A stretch of DNA of 64,000 bases from DATFDN01 sp963762525 (GCA_963762525.1 CAVXKT010000001.1:124001-188000); one strand, 5' to 3'; shown: positions 29,573-38,789, numbered from the stretch's first letter. A program made the numbers and translations. The notes: generated by a model not told the origin, from the sequence alone.

Positions 29573-30557
29573 TTACGCGGCGCGGCTGAGCGCCGGGGGC
29601 TCGCTCGGCACGAACCGCTCCACCAGATAGAGCGGCCGATTCTTCGTCTCGTTGAACACCCGCCCGAGATACTCGCCGATGATCCCGAGGGTCAGCAGCT
29701 GCACGCCGCCGATAAACAGGATGACCGTCATCAGGCTCGGATAGCCGGGCACGGGATTGCCGAAGATCAGGGTGCGCGCGATGAGCTGGGCGCCGAAGGC
29801 GCAGGCGAACAGCGCCACCCCGAGCCCGGCGTAAGTGGCGAGCTTCAGCGGCGCGACCGAGGCGCCGGTGATGCCCTCGAGCGCCAGCCGCCACAGCGCG
29901 AGCCAGCCCCAGGCGCTGCGCCCGGCATGGCGCGGCGCGCGATCGTACGGCACCGCCTTGGCCGGAAACCCGACCCAGGCGAACAGGCCCTTCATGCAGC
30001 GATGCTGCTCGCGCAGCCGCAGCACCGCGTCCACGACGCGCCGGCTCATCAGCCGGAAGTCGCCGGTATCGGGCGGAATCTCCACCACCGAAAGACGGCC
30101 GATCAGCCGGTAGAACAAGCGCGCCGTCAGCCGCTTTGCCCAGCCTTCGCCAGCGCGCGCGCGGCGCTGCGCATAAACGGTGTCGAAGCCTTCCCGCCAT
30201 CCGGCGACCAGATCGGTGATCAGCTCCGGCGGGTCCTGCAGGTCGGCGTCGATCACGATCACGGCCTCGCCGCGCGCATGATCGAGACCGGCGGTGGTGG
30301 CGATCTCCTTGCCGAAATTGCGCGAGAGATTGACTACCGCCACGCGCCCCTCGGCCGCGCGCAGCGCCTTCGAGACGCGCGAGCGTGGCGTCGGTGCTGC
30401 CGTCATTGACATAGACCGCCTCCCACGTGCCGAGCCGGCCCATCACCGCCGCCAGCCGCGCGTGGAATTCGATCAGCCCGTCTTGTTCGTTGAACGCGGG
30501 GATCACGACCGAGAAGGTCGGGCGTGCGCCCCGCAAGAGGTCCGCGAGTTCCGCCAT
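29573..30557 (-). CDS. GT2 glycosyltransferase, ArnC/GtrB-like polyisoprenyl-phosphate type (one frameshift)
   Basis: ATG 30557 has GAGGAG 5 bases upstream. GT-A motifs are present: VVIPAFNEQDGL, YVNDGSTDAT and the DXD-type VIDADLQDPPEL. Two C-terminal membrane helices follow (LGVALFACAFGAQLIA and VILFIGGVQLLTLGIIGEYL). Such enzymes load a sugar onto undecaprenyl phosphate at the inner membrane. The frame changes once near 30378, and the gene is one base over a multiple of three. With the divergent GT39-like gene it probably makes and uses a lipid-linked sugar donor for lipid A, O-antigen or protein glycosylation. Confidence 0.85.
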
Positions 30558-30587
30558 GGCGCTCCTCGAAGCCGAAAATCAACTTTT

Positions 30588-30606
30588 GCCGGCCATGATG
30601 GCCGGC
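30588..30606. promoter_or_regulatory. perfect inverted repeat covering the GT39 start codons
   Basis: GCCGGCCA-TGA-TGGCCGGC is an eight-base perfect inverted repeat whose loop and arms include both candidate ATG codons (30595 and 30598) of the GT39-like gene. In RNA it would hide the start codons in a strong hairpin. In DNA it could be an operator between the divergent genes. Confidence 0.35.
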
Positions 30607-32220
30607 GGCATTAGACGGGCGAACTCGTTGAGGATCGGTAAACAAGGGCTGGTTCTGCTGCTTGGCGCCGTCGTGCTCGCGGGCACGGCGAGCCTGCGGA
30701 GCTTCGAATATGACGAGGCCTACAGCGTCTTCGTCACCTCGCCGGTGCCGCGCCCCAGCTGGCCCGCATCGGTGTTCACGCCGGCCGAGACGCGGTCGGC
30801 GTTCACCGATCATGCCGGGCCGGTCGCGATCGCCCGCGCCTTGCGCGCGACCGACGTGCATCCGCCTCTCTATTTCTGGACGCTCGCGGCCTGGCGATCC
30901 CTTTTCGGCGATGGGCTGCTGACGCTGCGGCTGCTCTCGGTGGCCTGCGCGCTGGCGGCGCTGGCGGCGGTCGGCGCGATCGCGCGGCGCGTGGGCATCC
31001 CGCCCGCTCTCGCGATGCTGTTCACGCTGGGCAGCTACGGGTTCGCCTATACCGGCGCGATCGCCCGCGGCTTCGCCCCGGCGCAGGCGCTGACGCTGTG
31101 GGGCGTGTGGCTGCTGCTGCGCGCCGCCGGGGCATCCCCCACCTCCTCCCTGCCCTTTCCGGCCCCAAGGAGCCGAGACGGCGCCGCCCTCGCCGGCGGA
31201 CTGCTGCTCGGGGCGGCGACATTGACCAACTACCTCGCCGCGTTCGGCGCCGCCGCCGCCCTCGGCTGGCTGCTGCTCGTCCGCCGGCGCCGGCCCGCAT
31301 TGTGGCTCACCGCCGGGCTCGGCTTCGCCGCGTTCCTGCCCGCCGATCTGTGGTTCTTTTTGGCCCAGCGCGACAGCCGCCTCGGCCAATTTCCGCCGTT
31401 CCGGATCGGCGCCGGCCTGGTCCGGCTCGCCGAGTATGCGACCGCCAATTTGTTCGGCGGTTTGCCGCTCTACGCGGGTGAGCGGGCGCTATTGGTCGCC
31501 GCCGGGCAGGGCGGGACCATGCTGGCGCTCGCCGCGCTTGTCGCGTGGCGCTGGCGAACATTGGCGCGCGAGGCCCGCTGGCTGTTGCTGGGCGGCGCCC
31601 TGGCCTCGCCATTCGGGCTGTTGCTGCTTGGCGCGATCTTCGGCAACTCCCCGATCGAGCTTCGCTATTTGTGCTTCGCCATGCCGTTCGCGGGGCTGCT
31701 CCTCGCCGGTGGGCTCGCCGCCGGGCCGGGCGCCCGGGCGATGCGAACGGCCGTCATCGCCCTGCAGGCACTCGCGATCGCCGGCCTGATGACGCGAGCG
31801 GAGACGATGCAGCCGGCCCGCGCTGCCGCGCGCGCCGCCGCCGCACTGGCGGGCACGGATGCGGTGATCCTGCTGCCGCGCGGCAATGACGGGGTGGGCG
31901 TGGTCGGTCCCTTCCTGGCGGAGCTGCCGGACGCGACCCGGGTGCTGCTGGTGGACCAATCCGACACCGCACGCTTGCTCTGTGCGCGTCTGCCGCGCGC
32001 CCCGGTCGTGCTCGCACTGCTCGCACCGGACGCCGCCAGCCGCGCCGAGGTGGCGGTGATGCGCGCCGCCTTCCCGCATGGTTCCTGGTGCGCGGGCGGC
32101 GCAGAGCCCGGCTACTCGGCCGGCGCCTTGCGCGGTCCGAACCGCCGCAGCGCCGGAATCGAAAGCACATCCCGGATGGACACGCCGGCCCGCCGGCTCG
32201 GCGCGATCGTGCCCCGCTGA
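30595..32220 (+). CDS. GT39/ArnT-like membrane glycosyltransferase
   Basis: From ATG 30595 or 30598 the protein has about 540 residues and roughly ten membrane helices. The N-terminal periplasmic loop has SFEYDEAYSVFV with the acidic pair expected of PMT/ArnT-type enzymes, and DVHPPLYFWTLAAW matches the HPPLY-type motif of the family. It should transfer a sugar from a polyprenyl-phosphate carrier on the periplasmic face, with the GT2 enzyme as donor synthase. The last 36 codons overlap the converging pqiA-like gene, which is unusual. A small frame error near the end could have lengthened it. Confidence 0.75.
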   Translation: MMAGGIRRANSLRIGKQGLVLLLGAVVLAGTASLRSFEYDEAYSVFVTSPVPRPSWPASVFTPAETRSAFTDHAGPVAIARALRATDVHPPLYFWTLAAWRSLFGDGLLTLRLLSVACALAALAAVGAIARRVGIPPALAMLFTLGSYGFAYTGAIARGFAPAQALTLWGVWLLLRAAGASPTSSLPFPAPRSRDGAALAGGLLLGAATLTNYLAAFGAAAALGWLLLVRRRRPALWLTAGLGFAAFLPADLWFFLAQRDSRLGQFPPFRIGAGLVRLAEYATANLFGGLPLYAGERALLVAAGQGGTMLALAALVAWRWRTLAREARWLLLGGALASPFGLLLLGAIFGNSPIELRYLCFAMPFAGLLLAGGLAAGPGARAMRTAVIALQALAIAGLMTRAETMQPARAAARAAAALAGTDAVILLPRGNDGVGVVGPFLAELPDATRVLLVDQSDTARLLCARLPRAPVVLALLAPDAASRAEVAVMRAAFPHGSWCAGGAEPGYSAGALRGPNRRSAGIESTSRMDTPARRLGAIVPR

Positions 32221-33422
32221 TCGGCGTCGGCGGCATCCCACAGCAGCCGCGGATCGAAGCTGCGCGAGGCCAGCATGGAGATCACCACCACCGCGAGGAA
32301 AGCCGGCGAGCCGCCGCCGACCTGGATGTGCGCGAATTGGCCGAATTGCACCATCGGCGTGAACACGACGACGGTGAAGGGATCGAGATTCGACCATCGG
32401 CCGACGGCATCGATGGCGCGATAGATCCGGGTCTTGGTGCGCAGCCGCCACGTCGAGCGGCCGTGGATCGAGACGAAGAACCAGGTGAGCCCGGACAGCT
32501 TGAACACCGGAATGCCCAAGCTGGTGCAGAAGATGAGCACTCCCAGCGGGGCAAACCCATTATTGAACAGCAGCATGATTCCGGCGAAGATGGTGTGCGG
32601 GTGCGGGGTGCCGAACTCGTAGTACGAGCTCATCGGAAAGTAGTTGGAGATCGGCAGCAGCGCCCACCCGGCGAACACCAGCGCACGGCAGCGGATCAGC
32701 GCCCGTCGATTGCGGCGATGGATGGGCGCCCGGCAGCGCGGGCAGCGGCCGCCGTCCATCCGCCCGGGCAGCACCAAATCGCAGGTGGTGCAGGCGACGC
32801 AGTCCCCATCCAGCGCATAATGCGGCCGGGCGATGCGTCGCCATACCGCGCGCCGATCCAGGGACGCGCGGGTCAACATGGTCATGAACGCCGCCGCCAT
32901 CAGCGCCCAACCGCCGTAGTCGATGCCCACCGGGATCAGAGCCTCCACCCGCCCCCAACCGATCGCCGCCCCCAGCAGGAACACGTCGGCCATCGCCCAC
33001 GCATCGAGCAGTTCGGCATAGCGGAAGGTCGGGCCGACCCATGGCCCGTGATGGCGACGTTTGACCGCGATCAGCACCGCCGCCAGCAGCCCGAAGCGCG
33101 CGAACGGCAGGAACACGCCTTCCAGCGCGCACACGGTCGCCATCAGTGGCCATCCCTGAAGCCAGATCTGCTGAATGCCTGAGAAGAGACGTGTGGTCGC
33201 CACCAGTCCGGCCGGCGCATTCACCGTGAGCAGGCTCAGGAAGTTGGCCGGCAGCAGCAGCAGCAGGGTGGCCAACGCGCAGGCGAGCGCCCGGTCCACG
33301 CTGCGCCCGGTGGTTCGCTCCAGCACATCGCCGCAACGGCGGCATTCGATATGCCCGCGCGCGGGCGCCGGCGGCATCGCCTGGATAGCGGCGCATTGCG
33401 GGCAGGCGATGAGCGACGCCAC
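32112..33422 (-). CDS. pqiA: paraquat-inducible protein A-like (PqiA/YebS family)
   Basis: GTG 33422 is chosen because GGAGG lies 6 bases upstream. It gives 436 residues beginning VASLIACPQC. The two-module PqiA architecture is complete: each half begins with paired CxxC motifs (CPQC and CRRC; CTTC and CPRC) followed by about four membrane helices. PqiA-type proteins anchor MCE-domain lipid transport assemblies in the inner membrane. The usual pqiB (MCE) and pqiC partners are absent, so this is an orphan copy. Its C-terminus overlaps the converging GT39-like gene. Confidence 0.85.
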   Translation of the reverse strand: MASLIACPQCAAIQAMPPAPARGHIECRRCGDVLERTTGRSVDRALACALATLLLLLPANFLSLLTVNAPAGLVATTRLFSGIQQIWLQGWPLMATVCALEGVFLPFARFGLLAAVLIAVKRRHHGPWVGPTFRYAELLDAWAMADVFLLGAAIGWGRVEALIPVGIDYGGWALMAAAFMTMLTRASLDRRAVWRRIARPHYALDGDCVACTTCDLVLPGRMDGGRCPRCRAPIHRRNRRALIRCRALVFAGWALLPISNYFPMSSYYEFGTPHPHTIFAGIMLLFNNGFAPLGVLIFCTSLGIPVFKLSGLTWFFVSIHGRSTWRLRTKTRIYRAIDAVGRWSNLDPFTVVVFTPMVQFGQFAHIQVGGGSPAFLAVVVISMLASRSFDPRLLWDAADADQRGTIAPSRRAGVSIRDVLSIPALRRFGPRKAPAE

Positions 33423-33827
33423 GGCGATCCTCCGCCTGACCAATGCCAGAATGCGGCCGGGGCGCCAACGGAGCCGGAAAATATATCGTCAGTCGGCTCG
33501 AGGCGCTTCAGGTTCAGCGCAGCAACCTCACGGCGACACAAGGCACCGCAGTACCGTGCTGGTGGCATTCTGGAATGCCGATATTGAATTTACCGAGGAC
33601 GCAATCGAGCAGCTGGTCAAGCTTTAAGAAGCCGCCGTAGCGGCGCCGGCTTGTATCCCTCACGCTTTATTGCCGGTTCCGATGCGGCTCGCACCACGAA
33701 CGGGCGATGAGCCGCCGCGTAACGCGGCACGCGCGGCGCTCATCGCGGAGATGCCTCGCACGCCACGCGCCGCCGGGGGTGGAGCATCGAAGCGCGCCGC
33801 GGCAGGTGCGGACGCGGCTGGTGAGGG
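33423..33827. other. 405-base stretch without a supported gene
   Basis: No frame here has convincing codon use, a ribosome-binding site and a plausible product together. It holds the divergent-to-convergent transition between pqiA and flbD and includes the palindrome at 33564. It could contain the pqiA promoter and the end of the flagellar transcript. Confidence 0.5.
33564..33579. promoter_or_regulatory. palindrome upstream of pqiA
   Basis: GGCATTC-TG-GAATGCC is a perfect seven-base inverted repeat about 140 bases before the pqiA start, in DNA with no gene. Its size and symmetry fit a dimeric regulator site. No regulator is encoded next to it. Confidence 0.35.
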
Positions 33828-35159
33828 TCAGGCTGCCGCCCCCTGCCCCGGCGGCGGCACGGCGACACCCTTCGCGGCATAGTCGCGAAGCTTGTTGCGT
33901 AGCGCCCGGATCGAGATGCCGAGGATGGTAGCCGCGTGGGTCCGGTTGCCGAGCGTATGGCCCAGCGTGTGCAAGATCAGGTCGCGCTCCACCTCATCCA
34001 TGGTGCGGCCGACCAACCCGGCGACGCCCGCCTCGCCCGGAGCGGCGACCGCCGCCGGCGCCTCGGCGCCGAGTTCGATTGCCTCGGGGCCGATCTCGGC
34101 GCCCTCGGCGAGCAGCACGGCGCGGTGGATGGTGTTCTCTAGCTCGCGGACATTGCCGCGCCAGCCATTCGCGGTCAGCCGGGTGAGCGCCGCCGGTGAG
34201 AGCGCGCGGAAGGGAACGCCGTTCACCTCGGCAAAACGGCGCGCGAAATGCTCGGCGAGCGGGGCGATGTCGCCGCGGCGTTCACGCAACGGCGGCACGC
34301 GCAAACTCACGACATTGAGGCGAAACCATAAATCCTCGCGGAACGCGCCGCGCGCCACCTCGCGCGTCAGCTCGCGGTTGGTGGTGGCGAGAATGCGCAC
34401 GTTGACCTTCACCGGTCCGGCGCCCCCCAGGCGGTCGATCTCGCGCTCCTGCAGGGCTCGCAGCAGCTTGGCCTGCAGGCGCACGTCCATCTCGCTCACC
34501 TCGTCGAGCAGCAGCGTGCCGCCGTCGGCGGCCTCGAATTTTCCCACCCGGCGCGCCACCGCCCCGGAGAAAGCCCCCTTTTCGTGACCGAACAGCTCGG
34601 ACTCGAGCAGCGCCTCCGGCACGGCGGCGCAGTTGAGCGCCACGAACGCCCCCCCTGCGCGGCGGGAGCGACGATGGATGTGGCGGGCCAGCACCTCCTT
34701 GCCGGTTCCGGATTCGCCGCCGATCAGCACCGACGCCTCGGACGCCGCGACCTGCTCGGCGCGCCGCACGGTCGCCGCCATCACCGGATCACGGGCGATC
34801 AGGGCGTGTGTCTCGCCGGCGGCGGCGGCGAGGATGGCGGCGATCAGGTCGGGATCGGGCGGCAGTGCCAGAAATTCACGCGCGCCTTCGGCAATCGCGC
34901 GCACCGCCGCGTCCGGATCGTCGCCGGTGCCGCAAGCGACGACGGGAACCGCCATGCGCTCGGCAGCCAGCGCGCGTACGACCGCGCCTACGTCGTGGCT
35001 GATATCGCACAGCACGAGGTCGGTGCGCGCGTCGGCGCGCAGTCGGGGCAGCGCCGCTGCCGCGTCATCGGCCTGGTCGAGCTTCGCCCCGCGCGCGATG
35101 GCGATCCGCGCCGCCTGGCCCAGCTCGCCGGCCAAGGATCCGATAATGAGGACGCGCAT
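33828..35159 (-). CDS. flbD: flagellar sigma-54 regulator FlbD
   Basis: The 443-residue protein sits last in the fliF-fliG-fliH-fliN operon, the normal place of flbD. It has a divergent receiver domain with an aspartate at residue 52 (LCDIS), Walker A GESGTGKE at 148-155, a sigma-54 contact loop reading GAFSGA (195-200) instead of GAFTGA, and a Fis-like helix-turn-helix (ATILGISIRALRNKLRDYA). In Caulobacter FlbD activates late and represses early flagellar genes from ftr sites. The Thr to Ser change in the contact loop is conservative but noteworthy. ATG 35159 lies 6 bases after fliN. Confidence 0.88.
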   Translation of the reverse strand: MRVLIIGSLAGELGQAARIAIARGAKLDQADDAAAALPRLRADARTDLVLCDISHDVGAVVRALAAERMAVPVVACGTGDDPDAAVRAIAEGAREFLALPPDPDLIAAILAAAAGETHALIARDPVMAATVRRAEQVAASEASVLIGGESGTGKEVLARHIHRRSRRAGGAFVALNCAAVPEALLESELFGHEKGAFSGAVARRVGKFEAADGGTLLLDEVSEMDVRLQAKLLRALQEREIDRLGGAGPVKVNVRILATTNRELTREVARGAFREDLWFRLNVVSLRVPPLRERRGDIAPLAEHFARRFAEVNGVPFRALSPAALTRLTANGWRGNVRELENTIHRAVLLAEGAEIGPEAIELGAEAPAAVAAPGEAGVAGLVGRTMDEVERDLILHTLGHTLGNRTHAATILGISIRALRNKLRDYAAKGVAVPPPGQGAAA

Positions 35160-35165
35160 GCCGAC

Positions 35166-35492
35166 CTACGCCGCGCGATCGGCTTTTACGATCTCGGTCA
35201 TCGTCACGCCCAAGCGGTTATCGTCCACCATCACCACCTCGCCGCGCGCAACCAGCCGGTTGTTCACATAAATATCGATCGCCTCGCCGAGCTTGCGATC
35301 CAGCTCCACCACGGCGCCGCGGCCGAGCTTCAGGAGTTGGCTTACCTGCATGGTGGTCTTGCCGAGCACGGCGCTCACCGTCACCGGGATGTCATACACC
35401 GCCTCCAGATCGCGGGCCGAGCGCGGGCCGTTGGCGTCGGTGCCGCCGGCGCCCGGCTCCGGCAGTTCCGAAAGCTGCAGTTCATTCGACAT
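35166..35492 (-). CDS. fliN: flagellar motor switch protein FliN
   Basis: At 108 residues it is a normal-size FliN. The SpoA-type domain (residues about 32-100) shows IPVTVSAVLGKTTMQVSQLL, GAVVELDRKLGEAIDIYVN and a final GVTMTEIV. It forms the bottom of the cytoplasmic C-ring and controls rotation direction. The gene overlaps the end of fliH by 11 bases. fliM, the usual switch partner, is not in this window. Confidence 0.92.
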   Translation of the reverse strand: MSNELQLSELPEPGAGGTDANGPRSARDLEAVYDIPVTVSAVLGKTTMQVSQLLKLGRGAVVELDRKLGEAIDIYVNNRLVARGEVVMVDDNRLGVTMTEIVKADRAA

Positions 35493-36150
35493 GGGCGACC
35501 TCCCGCGTTTGCGCGCTCAACAGCCCCGACGGACCCAGGGCGGCGGCGATCTCCGTCCACAGGGCCGCGGCATCGCGCGCCGCCGAGCCGCCGCGCCAGC
35601 GCACCCGTACATCGCCCGCCGCCATCGCCGGATCGGCGAGCACCCGCACCCGGGTCGGCTCGTCGGGCAGCGTGCGCGCAACCTCCTCCGTCAAAGCCGG
35701 CACGAGCTCGGGATGGGCGCGCACCACGATCTCCGGCTCCAGGGCTAAGCCCGGCAGCAGCGCCCGCACCAGCGCCCGCGCCTCCGCCGCGCCATGGCGG
35801 GCGGACAAGGCCGGGAACATGACCGCAAGCGTATCCAACAGCAGCCGCGCGAGCGCCCCGGCCGCCGCCGCCGCCTCGGCACGCAATTCCTCGAGCAGCG
35901 GCGCGATCTCCGCGCCTAGTCTGGCTGCCGCCTCGGCGAGTGCGGCCGCTCCCTCGGCGGCGGCCGCCCGCTGACCGGCGGCATGCCCCTCGGCGAAGGC
36001 GTCGGCGCGCGCGCTGGCGATTTCGACGGCGGAAACGGCGGGGGCAGGCGCGATAACCTCGGGCTCGGGCACTGCCGGGGCATCGAAATCCTCGCCGAAC
36101 AGCGCCGCCGTTCGGAACCGCCGGCTTAGTCCGGGCGCCTGCACGGCCAT
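35482..36150 (-). CDS. fliH: flagellar assembly protein FliH
   Basis: This 222-residue Ala/Glu-rich protein has a disordered Pro-rich N-terminus, a long helix (ARADAFAEGHAAGQRAAA with the glycine/alanine spacing typical of FliH), and a C-terminal globular part (VVRAHPELVPALTEEVA). It regulates the FliI ATPase of flagellar export. The call rests partly on position between fliG and fliN, since FliH sequences are poorly conserved. Its ATG abuts the fliG stop directly. fliI is not present here. Confidence 0.8.
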   Translation of the reverse strand: MAVQAPGLSRRFRTAALFGEDFDAPAVPEPEVIAPAPAVSAVEIASARADAFAEGHAAGQRAAAAEGAAALAEAAARLGAEIAPLLEELRAEAAAAAGALARLLLDTLAVMFPALSARHGAAEARALVRALLPGLALEPEIVVRAHPELVPALTEEVARTLPDEPTRVRVLADPAMAAGDVRVRWRGGSAARDAAALWTEIAAALGPSGLLSAQTREVAHVE

Positions 36151-37164
36151 CTAGTACACCAGCTCCTCGTCCTTGCTCTCGCCGAGCTCGATCGCGCCCT
36201 GCGCCCCCAGCTCCTTCGCCTTCGCCACGATCGCCGCCTGCGCCTCGTCTACCGCGCGCAGCTTGACCGGACCCAAATTCTCGATCTCCTCGCGCAGCAT
36301 CTTCGCCGCGCGTTCCGACAGATTGCCGAAGAACAGCTCGCGGATTTTCTCGGACGCGCCCTTGAGTGCCAGCGGCAGCTTCTCCTTCTCCACCTCGCGC
36401 AGCAGCGTCTGCACGTTCGCCGGCGTCAGCCGTTGCAGGTCGTCGAAGGTGAACATCAAGCCCTTGATGCGGTCGGCGGAGTCGCGGCTGCGCTCCTCCA
36501 GCGCGGCGAGGAAGCGAGCCTCGGCCGGGCGATCCAGATTGTTGAAGATGTCGGCCATCATCTCATGGGAGTCGCGGCGCGTGCTGCGCGCCAGGTTCGA
36601 CATGAACTCCGAGCGCAAGGTCTTCTCGACACCGTCCAGCACGTCTTTCTGGATGCTTTCCATGCGCAGCATCCGCATCACCACTTCCATCGCAAACGCT
36701 TCCGGCAGCAGCCCCAGAACGCGCGCGGCGTGCTCGGCGCGCACCTTGGACAGCACCACGGCGACGGTCTGCGGGTACTCGTTCTTCAGATAGTTGGCGA
36801 GTACGGCCTCGTTGACGTTGCCCAGCTTGTCCCACATGGTCCGACCGGCCGGGCCGCGGATCTCCTCCATGATCTGCGCCACCCGATCCTGCGGCAGCGC
36901 CTTCTGCAGCATCCGCTCGGTGGTCTCGAACCCGCCGATGAGGTTGCCGGCGGCACCCATGCTCTCGGTAAAATCGGCGAACAGGCGCTCCACGACCTCG
37001 GCGCGCACGGCGCCGAGTTGCGCCATCGCCGCCGAGATCTCCTTGATCTCGTCCTCGTGCATCCGCGCGAACAGCCGCCCGCAGGCTTCCTCTCCCAGCG
37101 CCAGCATCAGGATCGCCGCCTTTTGCGGCCCGTTCAGTGCGCGGACATCCTCGATGCGCGCCAT
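36151..37164 (-). CDS. fliG: flagellar motor switch protein FliG
   Basis: The 337-residue protein has all three FliG domains. The N-terminal part (LNGPQKAAILMLALGEEA) binds FliF, the middle part carries the EHPQ-type motif in its NEYPQTVAVVL form, and the C-terminal part (LREVEKEKLPLALKGAS, then LGPVKLRAVDEAQ) holds charged residues that face the stator. It is cytoplasmic and converts stator torque into rotation. Its ATG overlaps the fliF stop as ATGA, so the two are translationally coupled. Confidence 0.95.
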   Translation of the reverse strand: MARIEDVRALNGPQKAAILMLALGEEACGRLFARMHEDEIKEISAAMAQLGAVRAEVVERLFADFTESMGAAGNLIGGFETTERMLQKALPQDRVAQIMEEIRGPAGRTMWDKLGNVNEAVLANYLKNEYPQTVAVVLSKVRAEHAARVLGLLPEAFAMEVVMRMLRMESIQKDVLDGVEKTLRSEFMSNLARSTRRDSHEMMADIFNNLDRPAEARFLAALEERSRDSADRIKGLMFTFDDLQRLTPANVQTLLREVEKEKLPLALKGASEKIRELFFGNLSERAAKMLREEIENLGPVKLRAVDEAQAAIVAKAKELGAQGAIELGESKDEELVY

Positions 37165-38789
37165 CAGCGGGATTCCTGACCGATCCAGCCGCGCACGATG
37201 TTCAGCGTCTCGTCGGGATGGCGTTCCACCAACTCGGAGATGCGCCGCAGCGAGGAGGCGCGCATATGCCCTTCAACGCGGGCCAGGCTCACCATGCTCT
37301 CGTCCTCCAGCAGCGGCACCCCCGCGCCGGTCGGGGATACCCCGCCGGGGAGCATCGCCACGCCCGCAGCCGCGTCGGCGACCGCCGGCCCGCCGAGCGG
37401 CAAGCCGACCCCCGGTGCCGCCAGCGCCGTCACCCCGAGCGTGGACAGCCGGGTGACCATCGGGCGCAGCACGGTGAGCAGGGCGACGATGCCGATCAGA
37501 CCGAACAAGCCCAGCTCGGCCAGCCGCATCACGTCGGACTTCTCGAACTGCATTCCCAACAACGCCGGCTTGGCGGGCGGCGGCACGTCTTCGGCGATGA
37601 ACGGCATCGCCTCGACGCGTACCGCGTCGCCGCGCTTGGCGTCGTAGCCGATCGCGGTCTTCACCAGATCGGAGATGCGCGCAAGCTCGGCATCGCCGTG
37701 CGCCTTGGCGGCATCGACCATCACCGCGAGGCTGATGCGCCCGATCTGCGGCTGCTCGCGGATCAGGGTGCGGACCGTCTTGCCGATCTCGTAGTTGGTG
37801 GTCTGCTCCTGCCGGCTCTCCTCGGTGCCGCTACCGCTGCCCGAAGCCGGCTCGGCGTTCGGCAGATTGTTCTGCACCGAGACGGTCTGCGCCGCCTCGG
37901 TGCTCTTGCTGGTGGTGTTGACGGACTGCTCGCTGCGCGAGACCTGACCGTCGGGATCATATTTCTCCTGCGTCTCGCGCACTTGATCGAAATCCATGCG
38001 CACCGCCGCCTCGGCGCGGACATGGCCGGGCCCGAGGCTGCGCTCCAGCATCTCTTCGACGGCGCGCGCCAGCCGCATCTCGGTGGCACGCCTCAATTCG
38101 TCGCCCGACATCGAGCCGCCGGCGACGGCATCCACCGGCGTTCCCGCGCGCGCCAGCAGCTCGCCCCTGGAATCGACGATCGAGACGTCGCGCGGCTTCA
38201 AATCCGGAACCGCGGCGGCGACCAGATTGAGCACCGCCTGCACGCCCTCGCGATCCAGACGCGTCGCGCCGGCCATGGTCAGCAACACGCTCGCGCTCGC
38301 CGTCGGGGTCTCGCGGGCGAAGGGCTCGCGCTTGGCCAGCGCCAGATGCACGCGCGCCGCGCGCACGCCCTGGATGGCGCGGATGCTGCGCGCGAGCTCG
38401 CCTTCCAGCGCCCGGGTCTGCGCGATCTGCTGGTCGAACTCGGTGCTGGTGAGGCTCATGCCATGGTCGAACAGCTCGTAGCCGACCGAGCCGCCGGCCG
38501 GCAGCCCCGCCTTGGCGAGCGCCACCCGGGCCTGCGGCACCTGGTCGGCGGGCGCCATGATGGAGGTGCCGCCGGCGCCGAGCTGGAAGGGAACATGCGC
38601 CCGGCCGAGCTGGTCGGCCGCCTGCGCGGCGTCGTTGAGATCGAGCCCGCCATAGACGAGGGTCATCGGCTGACGGGTTGAGGTGAGGGCGAGCATCGCC
38701 AACAGCCCGAGCACGGCCGCGCCGACCGCGCCCAAGGCGGCCAGGCGCACCGTCCCGAGCGCCCGCAGCCCCTGGATCAGTGGCTGCAT
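37164..38789 (-). CDS. fliF: flagellar MS-ring protein FliF
   Basis: At 541 residues this is a full FliF. It has an N-terminal membrane helix (AALGAVGAAVLGLLAMLAL), ring-building domains (YGGLDLNDAAQAADQL; GYELFDHGMSLTSTEFDQ; QGVRAARVHLALAKREPF), a second helix (LAELGLFGLIGIVALLTVL) and a C-terminal tail that binds FliG (ERHPDETLNIVRGWIGQ). It founds the basal body in the inner membrane. It is the first gene of the operon. A CtrA-like box lies about 85 bases upstream. Confidence 0.95.
   Translation of the reverse strand: MQPLIQGLRALGTVRLAALGAVGAAVLGLLAMLALTSTRQPMTLVYGGLDLNDAAQAADQLGRAHVPFQLGAGGTSIMAPADQVPQARVALAKAGLPAGGSVGYELFDHGMSLTSTEFDQQIAQTRALEGELARSIRAIQGVRAARVHLALAKREPFARETPTASASVLLTMAGATRLDREGVQAVLNLVAAAVPDLKPRDVSIVDSRGELLARAGTPVDAVAGGSMSGDELRRATEMRLARAVEEMLERSLGPGHVRAEAAVRMDFDQVRETQEKYDPDGQVSRSEQSVNTTSKSTEAAQTVSVQNNLPNAEPASGSGSGTEESRQEQTTNYEIGKTVRTLIREQPQIGRISLAVMVDAAKAHGDAELARISDLVKTAIGYDAKRGDAVRVEAMPFIAEDVPPPAKPALLGMQFEKSDVMRLAELGLFGLIGIVALLTVLRPMVTRLSTLGVTALAAPGVGLPLGGPAVADAAAGVAMLPGGVSPTGAGVPLLEDESMVSLARVEGHMRASSLRRISELVERHPDETLNIVRGWIGQESR

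Noticed and set aside
33563..33580. Sigma-54-like -24/-12 promoter (TGGCAT...TGC)
   Set aside because: The GG-to-GC spacing is one base too long and the region is better explained by the perfect palindrome.
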